Positions 22,201 to 30,892 of a stretch of DNA of 64,000 nt are shown here, piece after piece. Position 1 is the stretch's first letter, and every line of letters starts with the position of its first letter. Origin of the DNA: Phytophthora colocasiae (lineage: Eukaryota > Oomycota > Peronosporomycetes > Peronosporales > Peronosporaceae); the NCBI GenBank assembly GCA_018806915.1, contig JAGKQI010000048.1:682001-746000 (forward strand), written 5' to 3'. A program made the position numbers and the translations under genes. The notes beneath the pieces are model-generated. The model was not told the DNA's origin and made no database searches. It worked only from the letters and a program-made list of their open reading frames with translations.

Positions 22201-23245
22201 TCTTAGGTTCGATGTGCACCACGTCCTCCATATTCAATTTGTCCACGATCTCGTAGAAGTCCGCCATCAGGCGCGACAGACGTGACTCAGCGTCTTGCAG
22301 ATCCACATCCATACAGAGTTTCTTCACTTCTCGATCAAGTGTTTTATAAGCTGTATTGTCTGGCATCCGCGCGGATAGGAAGTAGTCTCGCCACTCAGCT
22401 TCTGTGACATCCTTCTCTTGCTTGAAAAGCTCGAATTCACAAATCCGAACTAAAGTGCCTTGTTCGATACAAGAACTTAACGGCATCACAAAAACTTTTG
22501 CTTGTGTCCCTTGATTAAGCGCCTTGATGCGCCTGGAGTAGATGGCATAACTATCCATGAAGTCACGTTTCTCCTTCTTTGAGCTACCGCGATATATAGG
22601 AGGAACGGGCAAGTTTGTTCCCGCTGCCACAGTGACAGCTGGTGTTCCCGGTGGTCGTTGGTCCCCCGTCGGCTCAACACCTTGAGCGAAGGCACCCCAT
22701 CGGGCCTGCAAGTGAGGTTGCACTGCCTCTGCCAGGCTCTCAAGGCGCTGGCCCTGCGGTCCGACTGCTTCCTGCGCAGCTCGCAGCAATCGGTATTGTT
22801 CCTCTATATACTTGCGATGTTCTTCCATTTGCCGCTGCATCTCCAGCTGTTGCTCTGACAATGCCGACTGTCGGTCATGCTGAGCCTGTAGATACTCTGA
22901 CGTTTGAGCGGCCAGATGGTCCTGTTGGCGTTTTACCTGCCCAAGCTGCTCCGCGGTCCGCTGTTGAACTGCTGCTGAGTGCTGAGCCAGTGCTTCGACT
23001 TGGCGACTTGTGTCTCCACCTTGTACCAACGTTCTCGTAGTGGTTTCTTCCAATCGTATATCATGTGGTAACGGGGGGTACACCGGAGTTAACGGGGGGT
23101 ACACAGCAATTGGCATCTCATGCCCTAAATGAGTCCCCGTAGCCTCCATCACCTCGTCGGCTTCTTCCATACTGGGTGCGACGTCCCAGCTAAAGAATTC
23201 TTTGTTCGCTCGTCGCCTTCGTAGTAAATGTAGAAGTGAGTTCAT
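19148..23245 (-). CDS. gag-pol: Gag-protease-RT-RNase H polyprotein of element B
   Basis: One frame of 1,365 codons. Residues about 75-170 form a Gln/Glu-rich coiled coil; capsid-like sequence follows; CCHC knuckle CFKCGDRTHGVFQC; protease with PDSAAEVSVV in place of the usual DTG/DSG; RT with LDFFKGFWQFA and the catalytic WIDDLLGY; RNase H with VYTDASDHHWG and YTDHRNLRYIF; and the start of integrase (HFGISGHRGVS... CLHCAS). The first ATG (23245) lies within the 5' LTR; the ATG at 23170 (MEEADEV) is an alternative just inside. The sense continues in the integrase frame near 19200. Confidence 0.9.
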   Translation of the reverse strand: MNSLLHLLRRRRANKEFFSWDVAPSMEEADEVMEATGTHLGHEMPIAVYPPLTPVYPPLPHDIRLEETTTRTLVQGGDTSRQVEALAQHSAAVQQRTAEQLGQVKRQQDHLAAQTSEYLQAQHDRQSALSEQQLEMQRQMEEHRKYIEEQYRLLRAAQEAVGPQGQRLESLAEAVQPHLQARWGAFAQGVEPTGDQRPPGTPAVTVAAGTNLPVPPIYRGSSKKEKRDFMDSYAIYSRRIKALNQGTQAKVFVMPLSSCIEQGTLVRICEFELFKQEKDVTEAEWRDYFLSARMPDNTAYKTLDREVKKLCMDVDLQDAESRLSRLMADFYEIVDKLNMEDVVHIEPKKVIGYLVDALRPPAFKAAVRDQLERQIHKGTKSNIQSFLKWVRAELEDFMRFEAHIWNGQQGKTGSKADRDQAISGKHQQKQGSQQTGGKPRSTNGQPSGKLVPQRKDKVETEGKNTRSDRTCFKCGDRTHGVFQCPDIAGPAEAKELYEKSTGRKVLKPVLATTAETNKGDTVPSPAIPCVVMDTIKTSITPDSAAEVSVVTTKLLKKLKMSGKWIAQQKLPEKSGVTGIGEKPVAVKSKIKLDLRFTTPGGPLVLKNVVCWVTEQRLPPGVGDLLLSRLIMVKLGYSSDKLLAAAQQIQPVWDMSDVDDDISSGLASVLAYSGDVENMEPSEEEHALLENEDQACFPIFTEDMDTEREQIRGILLEKVEEARCLGATPEFVEELRSILMQLIDVFRLFIGRDPPVDMPPMEVTLKPGAVPVRCRARRYSQAHREFLKTHIDALIAAGLCYRNPKSRWCSAPHVVNKPEVNAHRMTVDVRGPNGCVEQFVWPMPILEVVFDRLRGSSKYFSLDFFKGFWQFAMAIWCQEIYSILTEEGVITPTRVLMGGTNSVAYVQSTVQEMFSEVFNKGLLIWIDDLLGYNDTDEGLLRLLKRVLTICKEKGLKLNPKKCSFYMREALWCGRIVSGDGVRHDPARVTALANLPPPTTGQELQQFVCALNWMRTSIPAFNKLVGPLTKFMEKVYEQAGSRKKNQVRKVLLADAGWGDTELECLEQCKEALKNTLQLAHPDPAKRLSVYTDASDHHWGAVITQISPDTADRPLSEQDHEPLLMLSGTFSGSAKRWAIVEKEAYAIVETCRRADYLLHRHDGFALYTDHRNLRYIFDPHSVSKAVPRYTADKLHRWAMLLMAYKYDIHDISGEENVWADLLSRWGSSFKTVCAIRQVNLPLSPQLDGTFVWPTTMEIVAAQDASDPPSGMARSIGSELWKDTEGRIWIPDEAVELQMRVCVVGHFGISGHRGVSTTLAKIGAEFVWTDMEKDIEFFVGRCLHCASTQGGPHNRGYWEKQCTPNNRTN

Positions 23246-23414
23246 TCATCGTTAGCTAGAGCTAACTACAATATGCATTGTCTTCACGATCAGTCGTCCG
23301 TTGCATCACCGCTGCGTTCGAGGTTTCAAAACGACTTGATGAGAAGTCTCTGAGTACAGCAGTTGCTGGGCAGAATCCCAACAACGTGCTGTACTTGTAG
23401 CAACCGCTACAACA
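23203..23414 (-). repeat. 5' LTR of gypsy element B
   Basis: 212 bp copy of 17731-17942. Its outer end now supplies the stop codon (TAG, minus strand 23407-23409) of START copy 4. Confidence 0.93.
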
Positions 23415-24593
23415 GCAAATCTGAAATGTTGCTATCCGAAGAAATCGAAGATAAAGCAGTTTCAACGCTTGAGTTGGCTTCTTTCACTCGCTTTTTGGCA
23501 AGTAGCGATGCTCGAGCGATATCCGCTGCACTCATGCCTGCCACGTCAGTGATGCACGCTTTACAGAACGTCACCTTACGCTGTGCCAGCAACAAGTCCG
23601 CATCCACGAAGCTCAACTTGTGAATAATCCTGCACGCGTTGCAAACGAAAGAGAAACACAGCTTGCACGTGCTGTTGCTCTTGCCAAAGTCTCCAATGCG
23701 TCGAGTGACCGGTGCCGAACACGTAACACAGACGTGCTTCTTGTTTGGGGTACCGTTCATCTTGGACTCTTCGTATCGTCGCTCAAGCATGAAAGCCAGC
23801 TTCCTCATGCGGCCACAGTACGCGTACCTCAAGCTTGAAAGGAACAGAGTCGCCATGTTAGGCACAACCAGTTTACGGACGAATCCATCATCAACAGGAT
23901 CCATGATGCCAGTGGCGTAGATCTCCATTTTATTGGGACCAATTTGCCGCCAAAAGCCGATGAGTGAAATGTTGCCACGAACGCGACTCGGCAAGCTGTG
24001 AGTCTGGGGGAAGTTGACCGAGTGCAGGAAGTGATATCCCAGACGCTCTCCAGCCGAATTCGTGACGTAGCCTGTGCCCTCCATGTAGACGTAGTCGCGG
24101 TTCTTAACCAGGTTGATCGAGTTGAACGGGATGTCCAGCTCCATCCACTTGATCACTAGGACTGGAACGGGTCTTCCACTGACGGCATGACGACAAACTC
24201 GAGCACGGCTGCTCCACTGAAGTCGTTCACGTACGAAGCTTTTAGTCTCATGGTTTCTAGGTCTTCATTTGTCACACCATAGACAAGGTCTTCGAGCTTT
24301 CCTTCCTTGGTGCCAACACACAGAATCATCGGGAGTCCTGACCCTGTGGGCTCGTTCCCAGCAGCAACTGCAGCAGCCACAGCTTCAGGCCGCTCCGAGT
24401 ACACTTGGACGTTGTCTTTGCCCTTCAGCGGCTTCCAGTGGTTCAGATCCACCCTGAGCTTGTTGTTCATGTACTTCATGCACATCCCGAGGTTGGACAT
24501 GATGACCTGGTTGGCGAGGTCCTGGAGAGACGTTTTGTCGGCCACAGTCAAGTTCAGCTCTTCGAATGGGTTCACAGTGAATCGGGCCTTCAT
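23407..24593 (-). pseudogene. START plus FYVE-like gene with frameshift and LTR-derived stop (array copy 4)
   Basis: ATG at 24593 (MKARFTVNPF) matches the family start; a further ATG at 24614 is in frame. START begins in frame to 24156 (GLPMILCVGTKEGKLEDL, EDPFQS), then a one-base shortfall in a C run near 24157 moves the sense to the frame 23407-24156 (IKWMELDIPF, VKNRDYVYMEGTGY, then the finger CVTC, CKLC, CNAC, CKAC). The 3' end was cut by element B: the last codons after SDL are LTR sequence with stop TAG. Closest to copies 12 and 13 by the GSGLPMILCVGT segment. If the C-run indel is an assembly error, the protein is near full length (about 395). Confidence 0.8.
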
Positions 24594-24780
24594 CTTGCTG
24601 TAGGAACGTTGCAATGCACCAGGAAATCGGAAAGTGTCTACCTCGTACGTGTCAACATTATCCCCGATAACTTATCGGCGATAAGACTTCCATCCTCAAA
24701 CCGTCTTCAACTTGATTAGCCAATCACATGTAACACTACAAAACTAGGATAAGTCCTGATTGTGTACAACTTGTGTACAA

Positions 24781-24797
24781 GTCCATTCCCGCGCTTT
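24781..24797 (+). promoter_or_regulatory. Weak Inr-like site upstream of MCM5
   Basis: GTCCATTCCCGCGCTTT contains the YCATTYY core of the oomycete initiator and lies about 35 nt before the MCM5 ATG. The flanking part of the consensus matches poorly. Confidence 0.35.
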
Positions 24798-24824
24798 TTA
24801 GCCGTTGCTCAAAAAGCGACAACA

Positions 24825-27062
24825 ATGGACTGGGATGCGGGTCGCGTGTCGGCCGTGGGTATGGAGAGCGCGCAGACGTCGGACGCTCGACAGAGTGCGA
24901 GTCCGGCCGCCCTGCAACGTCGTCTCTTGGCCTTCCTGCGCGGGTTTCGTGTGGGCCCGCTCTTCTATTACCGCGAGCAGCTCCTGGCCAACGCCCGCCG
25001 CCACCACTGGGTCGTGACAGTGAACCTCTCGCATGTTGCTGCATTCGACCAGGAACTGCAAGATCTTCTGTTAAAGAACCCGAAAGAACAATTGCCTTTA
25101 TTGGAAAATGCGGCAAAGGAAATGTTGGCGCAACTGCTCGTGGCCAGCACGCAAGGGCACGAGGCAGTTGCCGATGCGGCAGGATCTGATAACGCTACCC
25201 TTCGCGCGGCAAACTTGCCGGACATTCAAGCTATTCTCACCAGTGATCAAGCCCCAGTGGCTCTTCGTCATGTGCACGCCCAGGAAATCAATCGGTTGGT
25301 GAAAGTACCCGGAATTGTCATCAGTGCCACTCGAGTGCGCACCAAGTGTGTATCGGCAACTTTACGATGCCGCAACTGTGGCCATACTAAACGTGTTGCC
25401 GTTTCCGGAATGGGAGGTGTGAGCATCCCCCGTGTCTGTGATCGTAACCGGGACGAAGAGAACCTTGCACCTGGAGATCTCTGTCCGAAAGACTCGTACA
25501 TGGTCCTGCCAGATAAAGGAGAATATGTGGACCAACAGACGCTGAAGTTGCAGGAAAACCCGGAAGTGGTGCCGACTGGTGAAATGCCACGTAACTTGGC
25601 GTTGATTGCGGATCGTCACTTGGTGGACAGAGCATCCCCTGGCACCCGCGTTTCGGTGGTTGGTATTACTTCAGTTGTCAATGCTGGCGGCCGAAACGTC
25701 GGAGCTGTAGCCATCCGCACTTTGTATTTGCGTGTGGTTGGCATTGAGATCGACGAAGAAGGTGCAGGACGTGCTAAAGCCACTTTTTCGCCAGCTGAAG
25801 AGGAAAAGTTCCATGAAATGGCTCGAGATCCGAATTTGTACGAGAAATTGGCGACCAGTATCGCTCCGTCCATTTACGGTGACTACACAGTGAACATGAA
25901 GAAGGCTATTGCTTGTTTACTGGCTGGTGGATCGAGAAAGAGACTGCCCGATGGAATGATTTTACGTGGTGATATTAACGTTTTGCTGTTGGGAGATCCC
26001 AGTACTGCAAAATCCCAGTTCTTGAAATTCACAGAAAAAATCGCACCTGTAGGTGTGTATACGTCTGGTAAAGGCAGTAGTGCTGCAGGTCTCACAGCTT
26101 CAGTGATTCGTGATTCCAAGGGTGAGTTTTATCTCGAAGGAGGTGCCATGGTGTTGGCTGATGGTGGAGTGGTGTGCATCGATGAGTTTGATAAAATGCG
26201 AGAATCAGATCGTGTGGCCATTCACGAAGCTATGGAGCAGCAGACCATTTCCATCGCTAAAGCCGGTATCACCACCATTCTGAACTCCCGTGCTAGTGTT
26301 TTGGCGGCTGCTAATCCTGTGTTCGGTCGCTACGATGATATGCGCTCAGCATCGGAGAATATCGACCTGATGAGTACGATTCTCAGTCGTTTTGACATGA
26401 TTTTCATTGTGCGCGATATCCAGGATGATGCTAGAGACAGGCAAATGGCTGCTCACGTTGTGAGGATGCATACGAATGCACTCGCTTCAGCTGCTGGAAA
26501 GCCTTCGGCTAGTGAAAGCGCCTCGAGTGGAGGAGAATTCGAGCCATGGCTGCTGAAGAAGTTCATCACATACTGCCGTTCGCGATGCGCGCCGAGACTT
26601 TCAGTTGGAGCTGCTCAGGCGCTACAGGACTTTTATGTTGGCGTCCGTGACGATGTGCGGCGTACGCAAGGCGGTGAAACGACGATCCCTGTTACTGTGC
26701 GTCAGCTTGAAGCTCTTGTGCGTATTTCCGAGTCTCTGGCGAAGATGCATCTGCTTAATGAAGCCACCCGGGAGCACGTTCAGGAAGCGATTCGGTTGTT
26801 CAGTGTGAGTACGATGAATGCCGCCAAGGACGGAGGTACCCAAGGACTATTTGGGGGCTTTCATGAAAAGGCCCAGGAAGTGGAACAGAGTATCAACCGC
26901 ACTTTACGCATTGGCACACGTGTCGAAACGAGTGCGTTGTACAGCCGTCTGGAGGCTCAGGGATACAACCCCAACGCAATTCAACGTGCAATTCGAGCCA
27001 TGGTGCAGAAGGGCTCGTTACGTCAACTGAGCCAGTACAAGTTCGTGTCTCGCGTCAAGTAA
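24825..27062 (+). CDS. MCM5: DNA replication licensing factor MCM5
   Basis: 745 residues from ATG 24825 (MDWDAGRVS); the frame is open upstream but the extra residues have no family match. MCM N-terminal domain, then a zinc finger (CRNCGHTKRV, later VCDRNRDEENLAPGDLC) near residues 180-225, the GEMPRN motif, and the AAA+ core: Walker A GDPSTAKS near 390, Walker B CIDEFDKM near 450, sensor 1 AAANPVFGRYD, arginine finger LSRFD near 520, and a winged-helix C-terminus. Subtype MCM5 follows from DxQTLKLQE, GEMPRN and the overall length. It is a subunit of the MCM2-7 helicase, loaded at origins in the nucleus. No intron. Confidence 0.95.
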   Translation: MDWDAGRVSAVGMESAQTSDARQSASPAALQRRLLAFLRGFRVGPLFYYREQLLANARRHHWVVTVNLSHVAAFDQELQDLLLKNPKEQLPLLENAAKEMLAQLLVASTQGHEAVADAAGSDNATLRAANLPDIQAILTSDQAPVALRHVHAQEINRLVKVPGIVISATRVRTKCVSATLRCRNCGHTKRVAVSGMGGVSIPRVCDRNRDEENLAPGDLCPKDSYMVLPDKGEYVDQQTLKLQENPEVVPTGEMPRNLALIADRHLVDRASPGTRVSVVGITSVVNAGGRNVGAVAIRTLYLRVVGIEIDEEGAGRAKATFSPAEEEKFHEMARDPNLYEKLATSIAPSIYGDYTVNMKKAIACLLAGGSRKRLPDGMILRGDINVLLLGDPSTAKSQFLKFTEKIAPVGVYTSGKGSSAAGLTASVIRDSKGEFYLEGGAMVLADGGVVCIDEFDKMRESDRVAIHEAMEQQTISIAKAGITTILNSRASVLAAANPVFGRYDDMRSASENIDLMSTILSRFDMIFIVRDIQDDARDRQMAAHVVRMHTNALASAAGKPSASESASSGGEFEPWLLKKFITYCRSRCAPRLSVGAAQALQDFYVGVRDDVRRTQGGETTIPVTVRQLEALVRISESLAKMHLLNEATREHVQEAIRLFSVSTMNAAKDGGTQGLFGGFHEKAQEVEQSINRTLRIGTRVETSALYSRLEAQGYNPNAIQRAIRAMVQKGSLRQLSQYKFVSRVK

Positions 27063-27360
27063 TTCCGCCCCAATAAATTTCTTTCATTTGAAGTTGATGT
27101 GAATGAAATGTAGCATTACCGTATGGAAAGTGCTGAGACGGTAATGGTCTGGTAGAGAATGCAAATTTGTTTCTTCCACATGCTCGACGATTTCTTGGCT
27201 CCAAGTTTTCAATCCCCACAAAAGTCGATTGCAATGCCAAGCTGAGTGCGACATCTTCATCTTTTCAGGCAATCAGAGAGTTACATGTCTGCAGGGAGGA
27301 CCACCGAAAGTGAAATCATTCACGAATTACCAATTCTTCACACACTCCACTCTATCGACG

Positions 27361-28563
27361 ATGGTGCAAGAGAAGTTTGCCAATCCGTTCCGACGGATTT
27401 CACTCACGACGGCGAATACGGACGAAGTGCAAGTGGTCGCGAAAACGATCGTTGAGGCTAACCTGGCCCCATACCAACAGTACTGGGACGAGGACATGTG
27501 CAAGGTGAATCCGAATTCGTGGAAGCTCATCAAGTCCAGGAATCAAATGCGCGTCTACTCTGAGCGTAGACCCAAAGGACAACCTTCCATTGGAGCAACT
27601 CCAGATGAAATCGATCTCCAGTCGATTCTATGCGTTGGAAGAACTCCTGGATCGCTTGACGACGTGATGCTTGGAGTCATGAGTCCGACACTTGAAGTCA
27701 CGAGAACGAAAGCCTCGTACGTGGACGATCTCAGTGGAGCTGCGGTTCTTTCAACAGTGAAAGAACCAACTTGTGACGATCCGTTCAATTCTGTGGCAGT
27801 CAAATGGATGGAATTAGCGGTGCGACGTCGTTCCATTGGCCTGGTGAAGAACCGCGACTACGTGTACGTCGAGGCTACTGGTGTCCACGACTTACCCAGT
27901 GGTGAGCGCTTGGGCTACCACATTATGCACTCGGTGGACATCCCGCAAGCGCACGAACTACCAGGGCGTGTCCGAGCTAAACTGTCGGTATGCTCGTTCT
28001 TTCGGCAGCGTAAGGATGATACCGTCTCCGTGTACGTGATGGCAATAATGGACCCTATGAGTGATAAGGTTCGTCGTCTTGTGGTGCCGTGCTTCGTTAA
28101 AACTCTCTTGTCTACACTCAAGTACGCTCATTGTGGGGAGATGAAGAAACTTTCCCAAGCATTAAGTGAACGGTACGCTGAATTGAAGCACGTTGGGCCT
28201 CCGAATCCGGATCATAACTGCATCACGTGCATGAAGCCAATGCGCGTGTGGCGGTTCGGAAAGCTCACAACTAGTCCAACTACTTGTAAGCTCTGCTTTG
28301 GATACGTCTGCAATTCGTGTAAGATCGGGAAGAAGCTCAGCTTCATGACCCCAGACCTGAAAATGACTCAACGGAAAGTCACGTTTTGCTCCTGTTGTGT
28401 GAGCGAGGCCATAGGGCTCAGTGCTTCCGACATCCCAAAGCCGACTGATTGCTGGAGTCATATCGGCCGACCTCGCAACCGATCCGCCTTGTCATTCGTC
28501 TGGGGAACTGTACTCGATAATGAATCGTCTGTAGTCTCCTTCGATTTCGCGAATACGAGATGA
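27361..28563 (+). CDS. START plus FYVE-like zinc-finger protein (array copy 5)
   Basis: 400 residues from ATG 27361 (MVQEKFANPF). The frame is open further up, but that part lies in the 5' UTR. Signatures VKWMELAVRRRSIG and VKNRDYVYVEATG in START; finger CITC, CKLC, CNSC, CSCC at about residues 280-345; Ser-rich tail. First plus-strand copy after MCM5 and related to copies 1, 2, 3 and 6. Complete, with no broken motif. Predicted to bind a lipid through START; the finger lacks the FYVE R-H-H-C-R core. Confidence 0.87.
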   Translation: MVQEKFANPFRRISLTTANTDEVQVVAKTIVEANLAPYQQYWDEDMCKVNPNSWKLIKSRNQMRVYSERRPKGQPSIGATPDEIDLQSILCVGRTPGSLDDVMLGVMSPTLEVTRTKASYVDDLSGAAVLSTVKEPTCDDPFNSVAVKWMELAVRRRSIGLVKNRDYVYVEATGVHDLPSGERLGYHIMHSVDIPQAHELPGRVRAKLSVCSFFRQRKDDTVSVYVMAIMDPMSDKVRRLVVPCFVKTLLSTLKYAHCGEMKKLSQALSERYAELKHVGPPNPDHNCITCMKPMRVWRFGKLTTSPTTCKLCFGYVCNSCKIGKKLSFMTPDLKMTQRKVTFCSCCVSEAIGLSASDIPKPTDCWSHIGRPRNRSALSFVWGTVLDNESSVVSFDFANTR

Positions 28564-29217
28564 AAAGCGTTTGATTGAAGAGCGCTGTTGACAAGCATGT
28601 AGAATAAAAGTAACTTGCTGGAAAATAGTGGCAAACCTTGCGTCGTTGTGCGCTTGTTTAGCTTCCGCCGCAGTACCATTGACTCACAATTGGATCGATA
28701 TGATTCCGTGGCTGGAGAATCCACCTGCGACGCTGCGTAGTTTTCCACCAGGCGGTGCATTTTGTAATATTTCTATGGCAGATGTGCAAAGCTTAAGTGA
28801 AGACAGAGCCAAGCTGCGTTTCGAGAATCGTCTGTTGAGCTTGCATATCTCGCAAAATAATCCGTCTCAAGTGCATCACCAGCTCTATACTGTATGCCTT
28901 CAGTACAGGAGTACAAGTACAAAATAATACGCTTCGAGGTCTAAAACGTTGCATTCGTCCTTGCGTTTGATCGATGCGGTTTGACGTTCGTGGTTGTCAA
29001 CAAGTGTATATCTTCCGTCGCCAAGCTATGCAACTTCAGCTTGTGCAGAACGGAGGCAATCATTGACCGGATGCACAAGCGCCGTAGTCCTTCAGTCCAC
29101 ATGGCGGTGTAGCTCACAGCCAAAGAAGTGTGACATCGTCTTGCCGGCTATCGTTACTGTCAATCCACCGAGAGCTGAAGGCCATTCGACAACTAACTCG
29201 TTCGTTCACAGTCCTCA
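28564..29217. other. Gap between START copies 5 and 6
   Basis: About 650 bp. A 99-codon open frame at 28628-28927 includes a plausible coding-like stretch (DVQSLSEDRAKLRFENRLL) but no recognised domain. I do not call it a gene. Confidence 0.35.
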
Positions 29218-30411
29218 ATGGCAAAAGGCGAATACGTCGCGAGTCCTCTGCGACGTATCACGCTCGCTCCCGGTGATGTTAGCGAGCTTCAAGTTGTCGC
29301 GGACGCCATCCTGGACGCGAACCTGGAGAGATATCAGCACTTTACAGACGTTAACAACTGTAAAATTGATTCGAAGGCATGGAAATACATCAAGACCAAG
29401 GACCAGATCAAAGTGTACGCTGAACGGCAACAGAGACGACGCCGCTCGACTTTGAAAGGCTCGAACGAAGCTGAACCCGAGTTACAGTCGATGCTCTGCG
29501 TTGGATCCACTCCTGGTACTTTGGATGATGTTATGCTGGGTATCTTGAGTCCAACACTGGAATCCACACGTACCAAAGCTTCGTTCATCGACGACCGAAG
29601 TGGATCGGCTGTACTTTCAATCGCCAAAGCCCCAACGTCCGAGGCTTTCCAATCTGTCGTTGTGAACTGGATGGAGCTAGATGTCCGTCGTCGGTCCATG
29701 GGGATCGTCAAGAACCGCGACTACATTTACGTAGAAGCTACTGGCATGAAGCTCATGGCCAATGGTGGACGACTGGGTTACCGTTTAATGCACTCGGTGG
29801 ATTTCCCACAAGCTCATACACTAGAAGGCCGAGTCCGTGCGAAACTCTCAGTTTGCTGCTTCTTCCGTCAAGACACGGAGTCTGCAGTGTCCGTCTACAT
29901 GATGGGGATGATGGATCCTATGAGCGACGGCGTTCGAAGAATGATCGTGCCGTGTTTCGTCAAGAGAATGCTTGCTCCACTGAAGTACGCGTGCTATGGT
30001 GAAATGAAAAAGTTAACGCAGGCACTTGGCGCCCGGTACGCGGAGTTGAAGACGCTCAAGACTCGAGATGCTGACCACAGCTGTATAGCTTGTAAGAAGC
30101 ACTTGGGACGGCTTGGGAAGCTTGTGGGGCATCACAGTACGTGTAAGCTCTGCTTTAAGTACGTCTGCAATTCCTGTCGAGTCGAGAAGGAAATGAGCTT
30201 CGTGACATTGGATCTCAAGATGACGCAGAGGAAAGTCACCTTTTGTCCTACTTGTGTGAACGATGCAACAGTGGAAGCACCACCGGAGCTTCCTGACGTT
30301 GAATCGCGTGGTCAAACGGTAAATTACCAACGAAACAACTCAGTGGGATCATCCGTGTCGTCGGGCTGGGGAACACTACTGGATAATGACCCGCAGCCGA
30401 TAACTTTGTAG
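29218..30411 (+). CDS. START plus FYVE-like zinc-finger protein (array copy 6)
   Basis: 397 residues, ATG at 29218 (MAKGEYVASPL) aligned with the family start. START carries VNWMELDVRRRSMG and VKNRDYIYVEATG; the finger has CIAC, CKLC, CNSC, CPTC. The tail is Ser/Asn-rich. Nearest relatives in the array are copies 2 and 5. Complete and intronless. Confidence 0.87.
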   Translation: MAKGEYVASPLRRITLAPGDVSELQVVADAILDANLERYQHFTDVNNCKIDSKAWKYIKTKDQIKVYAERQQRRRRSTLKGSNEAEPELQSMLCVGSTPGTLDDVMLGILSPTLESTRTKASFIDDRSGSAVLSIAKAPTSEAFQSVVVNWMELDVRRRSMGIVKNRDYIYVEATGMKLMANGGRLGYRLMHSVDFPQAHTLEGRVRAKLSVCCFFRQDTESAVSVYMMGMMDPMSDGVRRMIVPCFVKRMLAPLKYACYGEMKKLTQALGARYAELKTLKTRDADHSCIACKKHLGRLGKLVGHHSTCKLCFKYVCNSCRVEKEMSFVTLDLKMTQRKVTFCPTCVNDATVEAPPELPDVESRGQTVNYQRNNSVGSSVSSGWGTLLDNDPQPITL

Positions 30412-30862
30412 AAAACGCTGGTCACAATTGCTTCCCCCTAATGAAATTTAAACGATAACTTTCAGAAAAATACACACCTCGTGTACTGTTCCGTTGATAT
30501 GAATGTTCTCTAAATGGATTCTCGAAAACGAAGACATCTTACAAAATGCTTTTACAGGAACACCAGTCTTCAACGCATGTGCTATTATGCTTGCTGTTTA
30601 ACTTGTATGAGACATCGCAACATCAGACGCAGACGTATTCTTCTTCCCGTAATTCTCTACCGTTTAGCTCGCTGTTTGGGTAAGTTGTTCGAGCAGATGC
30701 ACACAGCTAGTGGCGATTTGAAGGCATCTGCCATCACATGGCCGAATTGTCGTGGCTTGCAGCGCTGCAATATGAAAATTGAGAATGTCTGTACCATTGC
30801 GTCTCTTCAACCGCACTTTGGATGACCATCCAGTCGACCAACCTGGAGCTTTCCCGTCTAGA
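30412..30862. other. Gap between START copies 6 and 7
   Basis: About 450 bp. A 103-codon Cys/Arg-rich open frame at 30514-30825 has no recognised domain and is not called. Confidence 0.4.
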
Positions 30863-30878
30863 ACTCATTCTTGAATTT
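30863..30878 (+). promoter_or_regulatory. Oomycete Inr plus FPR promoter of START copy 7
   Basis: ACTCATTCTTGAATTT matches the consensus GCTCATTYYNCAWTTT at 14 of 16 positions. With transcription from the A of TCATT, the 5' UTR of copy 7 would be only about 27 nt. Confidence 0.65.
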
Positions 30879-30892
30879 CTCCAGTTCCAAAG

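Larger units (their letters stand above)
17731..23414 (-). mobile_element. Complete Ty3/gypsy LTR retrotransposon (chromovirus), element B
   Basis: A 5,684 bp minus-strand element with two 212 bp LTRs and the 5 bp target duplication GCAAA at 17726-17730 and 23415-23419. Order in the sense direction: Gag with coiled coil and CCHC knuckle, protease, RT, RNase H, integrase, chromodomain. The LTRs look identical, indicating a recent insertion. It landed inside the last codons of START copy 4. Its Pol differs clearly from element A (WIDD against YFDD, short LTR), so the two belong to different lineages. Confidence 0.93.

Noticed and set aside
30514..30825. 103-codon Cys/Arg-rich frame between START copies 6 and 7
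   Set aside because: No recognised motif, and nothing comparable in the other inter-copy gaps.
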